In this document: positions 1-6,840 of the stretch, piece by piece
Numbering within the stretch: the stretch's first letter is position 1
Layout: each line of letters starts with the position of its first letter
Assembly: GCA_036505295.1 (NCBI GenBank)
Contig: DASXTQ010000066.1
Location: 1-30,806, forward strand
From: WS-7 sp036505295
GTDB taxonomy: Bacteria > Eisenbacteria > RBG-16-71-46 > SZUA-252
Reading direction: 5' to 3'
Length of the DNA: 30,806 bases
Notes under the pieces: model-generated
Database searches by the model: none
Told to the model about the DNA's origin: nothing
Seen by the model: only the letters and a program-made list of their open reading frames with translations
Made by a program: the position numbers and the translations under genes

Positions 1-646
1 ACCTGGATCGTTCGAGCGCGACCTGCCCGAGGAGAAACGCCGCGTCTTCACGCTCTTCACCTTCTCGAAGTCATACGCGATGACGGGCCTTCGCCTGGGG
101 TGCGTCGTCGCGCCGTCCTTGTACACGGCCACCCTGCTGCGCAAATGTCAGGAGCCGCTCGTCGCGAGTGCCGGCATGCCGATCCAGTGGGGCGCGCTTC
201 CCGCGTTGGGCGCGGCCGAGCGCGCGGGCGTCGAGCGGATGAAGGCCGCGTATCAAAAGCGGCGCGATCTCGCGTTGTCGATCTTGCAGCCGGCGGGGAT
301 GGCGGACTACGTGCCCGAGGGGGCGTTCTACATCATGGCCGACGTCTCGGCGACCGGGATGACCGGTGACGAGTTCGCGGTCGCCCTCCTGCGCGAGGAG
401 CGTGTGGCCGTGGCGCCGGGCTCCGGGTTCGCGATTCAGCCCACGTTCCATGCGGACGGAACGCCGGTGGCCGAGCCATCGCCGACCGGCGCGCCGGAGT
501 ATCCCACGAACCCGAAGGCGCGCCACCGGGTGCGGATCGCCTTCTGCGTCTCGGACGAGGAGCTGGGCGAGGGCTTGCGGCGGATGGTGAGGTTCGCGGA
601 GCGGGCATCGGAGCAGCACGCGGTGCGCCGGCCCGCGAGGGCCTAG
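1..646 (+). CDS. Pyridoxal-phosphate aminotransferase, class I/II (5' end cut off)
   Basis: This is the C-terminal ~214 residues of a fold-type I aminotransferase; the reading frame is open from base 2 to the TAG at 644-646, and the start lies outside the window. The segment FSKSYAMTGLRLG near the left edge carries the PLP Schiff-base lysine (codon 68-70), followed by the hydrophobic Gly-rich turn typical of AspC-like enzymes. Near the C terminus, RHRVRIAFCVSDEEL contains the arginine expected to bind the substrate alpha-carboxylate. The family moves an amino group between an amino acid and a 2-oxo acid in the cytoplasm. Substrate cannot be read from this fragment. Its position facing a tyrosine catabolic operon makes an aromatic or aspartate aminotransferase role attractive, but the genes are convergent, not co-transcribed. 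It ends 21 bases before the facing stop codon, with no terminator visible between them. Confidence 0.9.
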   Translation, partial: PGSFERDLPEEKRRVFTLFTFSKSYAMTGLRLGCVVAPSLYTATLLRKCQEPLVASAGMPIQWGALPALGAAERAGVERMKAAYQKRRDLALSILQPAGMADYVPEGAFYIMADVSATGMTGDEFAVALLREERVAVAPGSGFAIQPTFHADGTPVAEPSPTGAPEYPTNPKARHRVRIAFCVSDEELGEGLRRMVRFAERASEQHAVRRPARA

Positions 647-667
647 CTCACCCGGCGTCGGCTTGGG

Positions 668-1252
668 TCACTTGGGGTGCTCCGTCAGCAGGCGCTCGAA
701 CCGGCGATCCGGGATGAGCCACATCATCGCGACCAACGCATAGAGCGCGCAGGAGATCCACGGGGCGACGAACGCCAGCGCGACCGCGACCGCGTAGATC
801 ACGATCGAAATCCTTCCCTTGAAATCGCCCCCTAGGGCGACCGCCAGCGTCGAATTCGCGCCGTGGTGTGCGACAAGGGCGTGGGCCAGGATGTAGTACG
901 CGATGGCCGCGAGCAGGAGCACGATCCCGTACACGGCGACCGGCCAGGTGGCGAAGTGGGTCTCCCCCATCCAGTTCGTGACCAAGGGTGTCAGGGAAAG
1001 CCAGAACAGGAGATGCGAGTTGGCCCAGAGGACGCGGCCGTTCACCGAGTGCACGGCCTGCAGCATGTGATGATGGTTGTTCCAGTAGATGGCGAGGAAC
1101 ACGAAGCTCATGACGTAGCTCAAGAACACGGGGATCAGCGGTCTCAGCGCGCCGACGTCGGCTCCGTTCGGCGCCCTCATCTCGAGCACCATGATCGTGA
1201 TGATGACCGCGATGACGCCGTCGCTGAACGCCTCCATCCGGGACTTGGTCAA
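668..1252 (-). CDS. TMEM175-family (DUF1211) potassium channel-like membrane protein
   Basis: The 194-residue product begins MTKSRMEAFSDGVIAVIIT, the hallmark of the bacterial TMEM175/DUF1211 family, whose first helix carries the conserved R-F-S-D motif that builds the K+ pore. About six hydrophobic segments can be seen (roughly residues 11-27, 39-57, 75-92, 103-123, 147-164, 166-185), matching a single six-helix repeat that would assemble as a tetramer. I chose the TTG at 1252 because it is preceded by GAAGGAG at an 11-base spacing and overlaps the TGA of the preceding mini-gene. Longer in-frame extensions upstream would run through that mini-gene. It is the last gene of the tyrosine operon, and its link to aromatic catabolism is unexplained. 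Family assignment is firm; ion selectivity is inferred from the family. Confidence 0.85.
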   Translation of the reverse strand: MTKSRMEAFSDGVIAVIITIMVLEMRAPNGADVGALRPLIPVFLSYVMSFVFLAIYWNNHHHMLQAVHSVNGRVLWANSHLLFWLSLTPLVTNWMGETHFATWPVAVYGIVLLLAAIAYYILAHALVAHHGANSTLAVALGGDFKGRISIVIYAVAVALAFVAPWISCALYALVAMMWLIPDRRFERLLTEHPK

Positions 1253-1413
1253 TCCGTGCTTCGCTCCTTCGAATACCGCGGCTGGTAGAGGAGGTCGAAG
1301 ATGAGCCACCCGTTTCCCACGTCGGTGGCCGTGAAGCCGAGCTTATCGCGCAGGAAGGCGCGAAGCTTATCGGGCTCCGAGGAGTAGAACATGGTGTGAA
1401 CGCCGCGGATCAT
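1249..1413 (-). pseudogene. VOC/glyoxalase-fold protein with large internal deletion (54 codons)
   Basis: A short frame starts with ATG overlapping the flavin reductase stop (ATGA) and ends at a TGA overlapping the TTG of the next gene. Residues 1-40 (MIRGVHTMFYSSEPDKLRAF, then LRDKLGF and GWLIFD) match the N-terminal strand-helix-strand of a VOC family protein that is usually about 120-130 residues. Residues 41-54 begin LLYQPRYSK, which resembles the C-terminal end of the same family (EL-YQP-Y). The middle, about 70 residues, is missing, yet frame, stop and overlaps at both ends are intact. I read this as an in-frame internal deletion. Homology to the two ends is from memory of the family, not a search. 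It could be a decaying gene, a mini-protein, or an assembly collapse. As it stands it cannot form the VOC metal site. Confidence 0.7.
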
Positions 1414-2039
1414 GGGTTACCGGGCAGGGTCGGCCTCGGCAACTGGAACACCGATTCCTTCGTCACCCGCGTGTACATCGGCCCGCCCAAACGGCCGATG
1501 GCGTCGATCGCGGTCGAGTCGACGCGCAATCCGTTCAAGAGCCCCTCCGCGATATGGAAGTACACGACCTCGCCGATCACGTAGTTCGCCCGCAGCGGGC
1601 CATCACCGTGCTGAACGATCTGGAACAGCCGGCACTCCATCGCGATGGGGCATTCGGCCGCGCGCCAGGGCTTCACCTTCACGCTCGGAGCCTTCGTGAA
1701 ACCGGCCTCGACGAACTCATCGATTTGTGGCGGGTAATCAGCCGAAGCCTGATTCATTCGCTCGCGCAGGGGCCATGGCGAGATGTGGACCACATACTCC
1801 CCCGTGGCGCGAACGTTGTGCAGCGTGTCCTTGTCGCGGCCGGCGCCGCTGGTAACGGGAGAGAACACCAGAGAAGGAGGGTTCGCGCCGCCCGCATTGA
1901 AGAAGGAAAAGGGCGCCAGGTTCGGAATTCCATCGCGCGAGAGCGACGAAACGAACGCGATGGGGCGCGGGACCACGCAACCCACGAGAAGCGCATACAC
2001 GTCGGCCGGCTCGAGGGTCGCGGGATCCAAGTCCCGCAT
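1410..2039 (-). CDS. Flavin reductase-like FMN-binding protein
   Basis: The 209-residue protein has the split-barrel flavin reductase fold. It contains VVPRPIAFVSS near residue 22 followed by SRDGIPNLAPFSFFNA, the signature of the DIM6/NTAB (flavoredoxin-like) group that binds FMN. I use ATG 2039; a GTG at 2045 overlapping the hmgA stop (GTGA) is an equally possible start adding two residues. Its own stop overlaps the ATG of the VOC remnant. Members of this group transfer electrons from NAD(P)H to flavin or act as flavoproteins of unknown substrate. A flavin reductase just downstream of homogentisate dioxygenase recurs, to my recollection, in tyrosine operons of several phyla, but its role there is not established. 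Co-translation with hmgA is suggested by the overlap. Confidence 0.85.
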   Translation of the reverse strand: MRDLDPATLEPADVYALLVGCVVPRPIAFVSSLSRDGIPNLAPFSFFNAGGANPPSLVFSPVTSGAGRDKDTLHNVRATGEYVVHISPWPLRERMNQASADYPPQIDEFVEAGFTKAPSVKVKPWRAAECPIAMECRLFQIVQHGDGPLRANYVIGEVVYFHIAEGLLNGLRVDSTAIDAIGRLGGPMYTRVTKESVFQLPRPTLPGNP

Positions 2040-2041
2040 CT

Positions 2042-3232
2042 TCACCCTGTCGCGCCCTCGCCCGCGAACTTCCCGGGCTGCTCGAGCCACGAGTAGGGAT
2101 AATTCTTGTCGTCGTACGCCTCGGCGAGGGTCGTGACGTAGAGCGGATGGAAGGTGTCGAGCATCACCGCCAGCTCCTTCGTCTCCTTGGCTCCGATCGC
2201 CGCCTCGGCGGCGCCCGGGTGCGGCCCGTGCGGAATCCCGGACGGATGCAACGTGAACGAGCCGACCTCGATCCCTCGGCGGCTCATGAAGTTCCCGTTC
2301 ACGTAATAGAGCACCTCATCCGAATCCACGTTGGAGTGGTTGTACGGGATGGGAAGCGCGTCCGGATGGTAGTCGTACATCCGCGGCACGAACGAGCAGA
2401 CCACGAAGTTGGTCCCCTCGAAGCACTGGTGCGTTGGGGGCGGCATGTGGATTCGCCCCGTGATCGGCTCGAAGTCCTCGATGTTGAAGATGTAGGGATA
2501 CAGGAATCCGTCCCAACCCACGACGTCCAGCGGATGGAACTCGAACTCGTAGGACGTGATCTGATCCCGCGCCTTGATCCTCACCTCGTATTTTCCGCGG
2601 TCGGTGAACGTCTCGAGCCGCTCGGGCCGCCTGATATCACGCTCGGAGAACGGCGCATGCTCCAGCAATTGCCCGTACTCGTTCCGATATCGCTTGGGCG
2701 TCTCGATCGACGAAGCGGATTCGATCACGAGATACCGCTGGGGTCCGGGCTCGGGATCAAACATGTACGTCGTCCCGCGCGGGATCACAACGTAGTCGCC
2801 GGGACGGTAGTGAAGCTCGCCGAAGATCGTCTGGATACGGCCAGTTCCCTCGTGGATGAAGTACATGTCGTCGCCCTGGCCGTTCCGGTAGTAGTACGTC
2901 ATCTTCTGGTCCGGGACCGCGATCGCCATGGACACGTCCTTGTTGTGCAGGAGCACGACGCGACCGGTCACCGGGTCGCCGCTCTTCTTCAAATCCTTCG
3001 TCTTGAAGTGGTGGTGGCGCAGGACCTGATCGTCCGCGTACTGAACCTTGCAATCCTGGACCTTGTGGATCTCGCGTGCCTGAGTCGGCATGTTGTAGTG
3101 ATAGATCAGCGACGAGCGCCCGGAAAACCCACGCGAGCCCATGAGCTGCTCCGTATAGAGCTTTCCGTCCGGGCGGCGGAATTGCGTGTGTCGCTTGTGC
3201 GGGGTCTCCCCCAGCGTGTGATACATCGGCAT
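2042..3232 (-). CDS. hmgA: Homogentisate 1,2-dioxygenase
   Basis: The 396-residue enzyme opens the aromatic ring of homogentisate with O2 to give 4-maleylacetoacetate, the third step of the HPP route in the cytoplasm. The N terminus (MPMYHTLGETPHKRHTQFR) and the cupin core are typical. The iron ligands are visible as H299 (in IPYNHSN), E306 (in VDSDEV) and H335 (in SGIPHGPHPGAAE), the same arrangement as human HGD His335/Glu341/His371. At about 396 residues it belongs to the shorter bacterial form (human is 445). The start ATG at 3232 has GAGG seven bases upstream and lies 19 bases after the fumarylacetoacetase stop, so it is in the same operon. A second in-frame ATG two codons later is possible. 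Function is firm. Confidence 0.95.
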   Translation of the reverse strand: MPMYHTLGETPHKRHTQFRRPDGKLYTEQLMGSRGFSGRSSLIYHYNMPTQAREIHKVQDCKVQYADDQVLRHHHFKTKDLKKSGDPVTGRVVLLHNKDVSMAIAVPDQKMTYYYRNGQGDDMYFIHEGTGRIQTIFGELHYRPGDYVVIPRGTTYMFDPEPGPQRYLVIESASSIETPKRYRNEYGQLLEHAPFSERDIRRPERLETFTDRGKYEVRIKARDQITSYEFEFHPLDVVGWDGFLYPYIFNIEDFEPITGRIHMPPPTHQCFEGTNFVVCSFVPRMYDYHPDALPIPYNHSNVDSDEVLYYVNGNFMSRRGIEVGSFTLHPSGIPHGPHPGAAEAAIGAKETKELAVMLDTFHPLYVTTLAEAYDDKNYPYSWLEQPGKFAGEGATG

Positions 3233-3251
3233 CGTGTTGCCTCACTCCTGG

Positions 3252-4217
3252 TCAGACGATCGTGTTGGTCAGGGTACCCAAACGCTCGATTTCGAGAACG
3301 ACTTCATCCCCGGGCTTGAGCCAGGGGTGGACCTTCTCGCCCAGCTCCAGAAGGCATCCGGTACCCACGGTTCCCGAGCCAATGATATCGGCGGGAAAAA
3401 GATACACGTCCTGCGACGCCCTCGCAATCATCTGGCCGAAGGTGTAGTGCATGTCCTTCGCATTCCCGCGCGAGAGCGAGGCGCCGTTCACACGCGCCTC
3501 CATCGTGAGATCGTGACGGTCGCCGGTCCGTTTGGGCTCGACCTCGTCGAGCGTGACCAACGCGGGGCCGAGGGAGGTCGCGAAGTCCTTCCCCTTCGCG
3601 GGCCCGAGTCCGATCGCCATTTCCTTCCGCTGCACGTCGCGCGCACTCCAATCGTTCAGGATCGTGAAGCCCGCCACGATCGAGCGCCACTGATCGATCG
3701 GAACATTGCGCGCCCGCGTCCCGATCACGCACGCGATCTCCAGCTCGTAGTCGAGCGCTTCGGTCCACGAAGGCTTCGAGACCGGCGCGCCGTCCCCGAC
3801 GAGCGAGCCGGGATTGGAAAAATAGAACGCTGGGAACTCGTACCATTCGGGCGGTACCGGAAGGCCGCGCCGCCCGCGGGCGTTCTTGACGTGGGCCTCG
3901 AACGCGTAGAAATCGCGGATGGTGGGCGGGGGTGAGATGGGAGCGTGCAGCGTGACCCGCGCGCGGGAGTGCCACGCGGACGCGAGATTCGGGTGTTTGG
4001 GGCCGGCGCTCAGCGCGCGCTCGAGAACGGACCTCGCGAGGGGAAGGCCTCGCTCCCAATCGCCCAATAGGAGATCGAGGGAGCGGAGCCGCCCCGCCGA
4101 ATCCAACCCGGGCGCCACGATCGAAGCCGCGGCTCCCAGCTCCAAGATCCGGTCCCCTGCGAGCGCGCCCAGCGAGCGCTCCGCCGTCCCGCTCCTGCTG
4201 AAGGAGACGAGACGCAT
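3252..4217 (-). CDS. fahA: Fumarylacetoacetase (FAH superfamily)
   Basis: The 321-residue protein carries the full set of fumarylacetoacetate hydrolase residues in the right spacing. D102, E158, E160 and D189 are the metal ligands (mouse D126, E199, E201, D233). H109 is the catalytic base (H133). Y104, R193, Q196 and K210 match Y128, R237, Q240 and K253. It would hydrolyse fumarylacetoacetate to fumarate and acetoacetate, the last step of the pathway. It is shorter than the 420-430 residue FAH of Proteobacteria and mammals, having a smaller N-terminal domain. A promiscuous FAH-family hydrolase acting on the cis isomer maleylacetoacetate is therefore also possible, which would explain the absence of an isomerase gene. 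It starts six bases after the hpd stop. Confidence 0.9.
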   Translation of the reverse strand: MRLVSFSRSGTAERSLGALAGDRILELGAAASIVAPGLDSAGRLRSLDLLLGDWERGLPLARSVLERALSAGPKHPNLASAWHSRARVTLHAPISPPPTIRDFYAFEAHVKNARGRRGLPVPPEWYEFPAFYFSNPGSLVGDGAPVSKPSWTEALDYELEIACVIGTRARNVPIDQWRSIVAGFTILNDWSARDVQRKEMAIGLGPAKGKDFATSLGPALVTLDEVEPKRTGDRHDLTMEARVNGASLSRGNAKDMHYTFGQMIARASQDVYLFPADIIGSGTVGTGCLLELGEKVHPWLKPGDEVVLEIERLGTLTNTIV

Positions 4218-4223
4218 CCGAGG

Positions 4224-5399
4224 CTAGAGATTGCCCCGCAACGCCTGCTCGCGCTCGATCGCCTCGAAGAGCGCCTTGAAATTCCCCTTACCGAAGCCCC
4301 GGCTTCCCTTCCGTTCGATGACCTCGAAGAACACCGTCGGACGGTCCTCGACCGGCTTCGAGAAGATCTGCAGCAGATAGCCTTCATCGTCGCGATCGAC
4401 GAGGATTCCGAGCCGCGACAACTCCTCCTCGTCTTCGTCAATCCTGCCGACCCGATCCTCCAGCACCTCGTAGTAGCTGTGCGGGACGCCGATGAACTGG
4501 ATGCCGGTATCCCGGAGGTGGGCCACGGTGGAGCAGATATCGCTCGTGGCGAGCGCGATGTGCTGGACGCCGGGCCCTCGGTAGAAGTCCAAGTACTCCT
4601 CGATCTGCGACTTCTTCTTTCCCGCAGCCGGCTCGTTGATTGGGAATTTGACCTTCCCGCTGCCATCCGCCATCACCTTCGACATGAGCGCGGAGTACTC
4701 GGTCGAGATGTCCTTGTCGTCGAAGTGCTGGAATTGGCTGAAGCCCATGACGTCGCGGTAGAAGGCCACGAAGCGGTTCATGTCGCCGAGCGCGACGTTC
4801 CCGACGACGTGATCGATGTAGAGTAGCGGTCGCGCCTTCGGCTGCTCTCCCGTGGCGCGAAAGCCCGGAAGGAATGCGCCTTTGTACTTCGAGCGGTCAA
4901 TGAACGAATGGATCGTGTCGCCGTACGTGGCGACCGCGGCGCGGCGGATCGAGCCGAACTCGTCCTGGATCGTCGTGGGCTCCTGGACCCCTTTGGCCCC
5001 GCGTTTCGTCGTCTCTTGGTACGAGCGGTCCACGTCCTCGACTTCGAGCGCGATGTCGCGGACACCGTCCCCATGGAGCCGGATCTGCTCGGCCATGAAA
5101 CCCTCCGGCCCGAGCGGCGTGGACAGCACGAAGCGGACCTTGCCCTGCTCGAGCACGTAGGAGGCGCGGTCGCGCACCTTCGTCTCGAGCCCCCCGTACG
5201 CGGTCACGGTCAGACCGAAGGCGTGCGAGTAGAAGAACGCGGCCTGCCGTGCGTTCCCGACCCAGAACTCCAGGTGGTCGATCGAACGAATACTGAGGAA
5301 GTCGTCGCTCGCAACCTTGCCGCGTTCGGCTTCCGATGCCGCCCTGGTGGGTGCGCTGGAAGGGCGCGCCCCCGCGGCGTGCCGAGCGGGATCAGCCAT
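4224..5399 (-). CDS. hpd: 4-Hydroxyphenylpyruvate dioxygenase
   Basis: The 391-residue enzyme has two VOC-type domains and converts 4-hydroxyphenylpyruvate to homogentisate using Fe(II) and O2. The facial triad is H197 (YIDHVVGNV), H280 (GVQHIALAT) and E359 (FFEVIER), as in Pseudomonas HPPD H161/H240/E322. The C-terminal GFGKGNFKALFEAIE segment forms the lid helix over the active site. Compared with the Pseudomonas enzyme it has a low-complexity N-terminal extension of about 34 residues. No alternative start exists between that extension and the first VOC strand, so ATG 5399 is retained. Its ATG lies inside the last codons of the upstream glutamate dehydrogenase gene (8-base overlap), implying translational coupling. 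Function is firm. Confidence 0.95.
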   Translation of the reverse strand: MADPARHAAGARPSSAPTRAASEAERGKVASDDFLSIRSIDHLEFWVGNARQAAFFYSHAFGLTVTAYGGLETKVRDRASYVLEQGKVRFVLSTPLGPEGFMAEQIRLHGDGVRDIALEVEDVDRSYQETTKRGAKGVQEPTTIQDEFGSIRRAAVATYGDTIHSFIDRSKYKGAFLPGFRATGEQPKARPLLYIDHVVGNVALGDMNRFVAFYRDVMGFSQFQHFDDKDISTEYSALMSKVMADGSGKVKFPINEPAAGKKKSQIEEYLDFYRGPGVQHIALATSDICSTVAHLRDTGIQFIGVPHSYYEVLEDRVGRIDEDEEELSRLGILVDRDDEGYLLQIFSKPVEDRPTVFFEVIERKGSRGFGKGNFKALFEAIEREQALRGNL

Positions 5400-6654
5400 A
5401 GAGCCCCCTGAGTTTCGTCGCTTCCGCGACTCTGCCGACGCCGAGCATGTAGGCCGCGGTTCTGTTGTGAACCCGATGCTTCCCCGCGAGCTGTGCCACG
5501 TCGCGGAAGGAGCGCCGCATCACGGTCTCGAGCTTCTGATTCACCTCATCCTCGGTCCAGAAGTAGTTCGCGAGGTCCTGGACCCACTCGAAGTAGGAGA
5601 CCGTCACACCCCCGGCGTTCGCGAGAATGTCCGGAATCAGGAAGACACCGTTTTCGTGGAGGATCGGATCGGCGTCCGGGGTCGTGGGCCCGTTCGCGGC
5701 CTCGGCCAGGATCTTGGGCTTGATCCTGGGCGCGTTGTCTTCGGTGATCTGGTTCTCGAGGGCCGCCGGAATCAGGATGTCCACCTTGAGCTCGAGCAGC
5801 TCTTTGTTCCCGATGCGGTCGGTGCCGGGAACCCCCACCACGGTTCCCGCTTCGCGCTTATGAGCCTGGACGACCTTGGGGTCGAGCCCGCGCGAGGACT
5901 GGATCCCGCCGCGCGAGTCGCTCACCGCGATCACTTTGGCGCCGCGCTGGTGCAACAGGTCGTGCGCGATCGAGCCGGCGTTTCCATAACCCTGAATCGC
6001 GACCGTCATCCCCTCGAGCGGCTTGCCGAGGTACTTGCACGCCTCTTCGATCGTGTACGTGCATCCGCGGGCCGTGGCTTCCCTGCGGCCGAGAGAGCCT
6101 CCGAGCGAGATCGGCTTCCCGGTCACGACGCCGGGGGACGCAAATCCCTGACGCATCGTGAACGTGTCCATGATCCACGCCATGACCTGAGCATCGGTGT
6201 AGACGTCGGGCGCCGGGATATCCTTCTCGGGCCCGATGATGATCGCGATCTCGTTCGTGTACCGCCTCGTCATACGCTCCAGCTCGTGGAGCGAGAGAGA
6301 CTTCGGGTCCACTTCCACTCCGCCCTTTGCGCCGCCATAAGGGAGGTTCACGACCCCGCACTTCCAGGTCATCCATGCGGCAAGCGCTTTCACCTCGTCG
6401 AGTGTGACCTGAGGGTGATAGCGGATGCCCCCCTTCGCGGGGCCACGGGACACGTCGTGCTGGACCCGGTATCCCTGAACGACCATCCAAGAGCCGTCGT
6501 CGCGCTCGAAAGGAACGGAAACGATCAGGCAACGGCGCGGCACCCGGAGCTTGAGGCGAATCCCCTCTTCGAGACCAAGCGCCTCGGCGGCGATGTCGAA
6601 CTGGCGCTGGGCGACCTCGAACGGGTTCCTCGTCTTTTCCAAGACCAGACTCAT
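5392..6654 (-). CDS. gdhA: NAD(P)-dependent glutamate dehydrogenase (GudB/RocG type)
   Basis: The 420-residue protein interconverts glutamate with 2-oxoglutarate and ammonia. Substrate-domain lysines K74 (GPAKGGIRY), K98 (MTWKCG) and K110 (PYGGAKGG) and the catalytic aspartate D150 (IPAPDVYTD) are present. The Rossmann motif is QGYGNAGS at 221-228. S353 in NAGGVTVSYFEWVQ corresponds to the serine that recognises the gamma-carboxylate, which favours glutamate over leucine or phenylalanine. The segment is almost the Bacillus RocG/GudB sequence. ATG 6654 is chosen because GAGAGG stands five bases upstream and the family N terminus begins here, although the frame is open further upstream. It is the first gene of the tyrosine operon and probably regenerates 2-oxoglutarate consumed by aromatic transamination. 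Confidence 0.93.
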   Translation of the reverse strand: MSLVLEKTRNPFEVAQRQFDIAAEALGLEEGIRLKLRVPRRCLIVSVPFERDDGSWMVVQGYRVQHDVSRGPAKGGIRYHPQVTLDEVKALAAWMTWKCGVVNLPYGGAKGGVEVDPKSLSLHELERMTRRYTNEIAIIIGPEKDIPAPDVYTDAQVMAWIMDTFTMRQGFASPGVVTGKPISLGGSLGRREATARGCTYTIEEACKYLGKPLEGMTVAIQGYGNAGSIAHDLLHQRGAKVIAVSDSRGGIQSSRGLDPKVVQAHKREAGTVVGVPGTDRIGNKELLELKVDILIPAALENQITEDNAPRIKPKILAEAANGPTTPDADPILHENGVFLIPDILANAGGVTVSYFEWVQDLANYFWTEDEVNQKLETVMRRSFRDVAQLAGKHRVHNRTAAYMLGVGRVAEATKLRGLYG

Positions 6655-6734
6655 GGCATCCTCTCGATGGTGGGTGGCGGGGCCCCGAGTCGAATCGAAG
6701 CATGACCGGCGCCTGAGCGGCTCTACGTCAGGCC

Positions 6735-6762
6735 ATTCTACTCCCAGGCGCGGGGCTCGCAA
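6735..6762 (-). promoter_or_regulatory. Sigma70-like promoter of the gdhA-hpd-fahA-hmgA operon
   Basis: Reading the minus strand, TTGCGA (6757-6762) is followed after 16 bases by TAGAAT (6735-6740). The first is a fair -35 and the second a near-consensus -10. Transcription would start near 6728, leaving a leader of about 74 bases before gdhA. That leader includes a short palindrome CGGGGCCCCG that could be an operator, but nothing specific can be assigned. Confidence 0.6.
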
Positions 6763-6828
6763 CCGGGAATCGGCACGCGGGATCGGCCCCTTCCGCTTAC
6801 CGAAAGACGCGCGTGGGCGCCGCTTCGA

Positions 6829-6834
6829 TATACT
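6829..6834 (+). promoter_or_regulatory. -10 box for a probably leaderless transcript
   Basis: TATACT lies six bases upstream of the ATG at 6841, so a transcript from it would begin at or next to the start codon. There is no convincing -35 at 16-18 bases, and the GAGG touching the ATG is too close to work as a ribosome binding site. Read as a leaderless-type promoter by position only. Confidence 0.4.
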
Positions 6835-6840
6835 GCGAGG

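Noticed and set aside
2147..3319. 390-codon open frame on the + strand opposite hmgA
   Set aside because: Shadow of the homogentisate dioxygenase gene; composition rich in Arg, Val and His with no motif.
6678..6690. Palindrome CGGGGCCCCG in the gdhA leader as an operator
   Set aside because: Short GC palindromes are expected by chance in this base composition, and no second copy was found near other promoters.
5317..6705. 462-codon open frame on the + strand opposite glutamate dehydrogenase
   Set aside because: Antisense to gdhA over its length, low-complexity composition, no recognisable domain.
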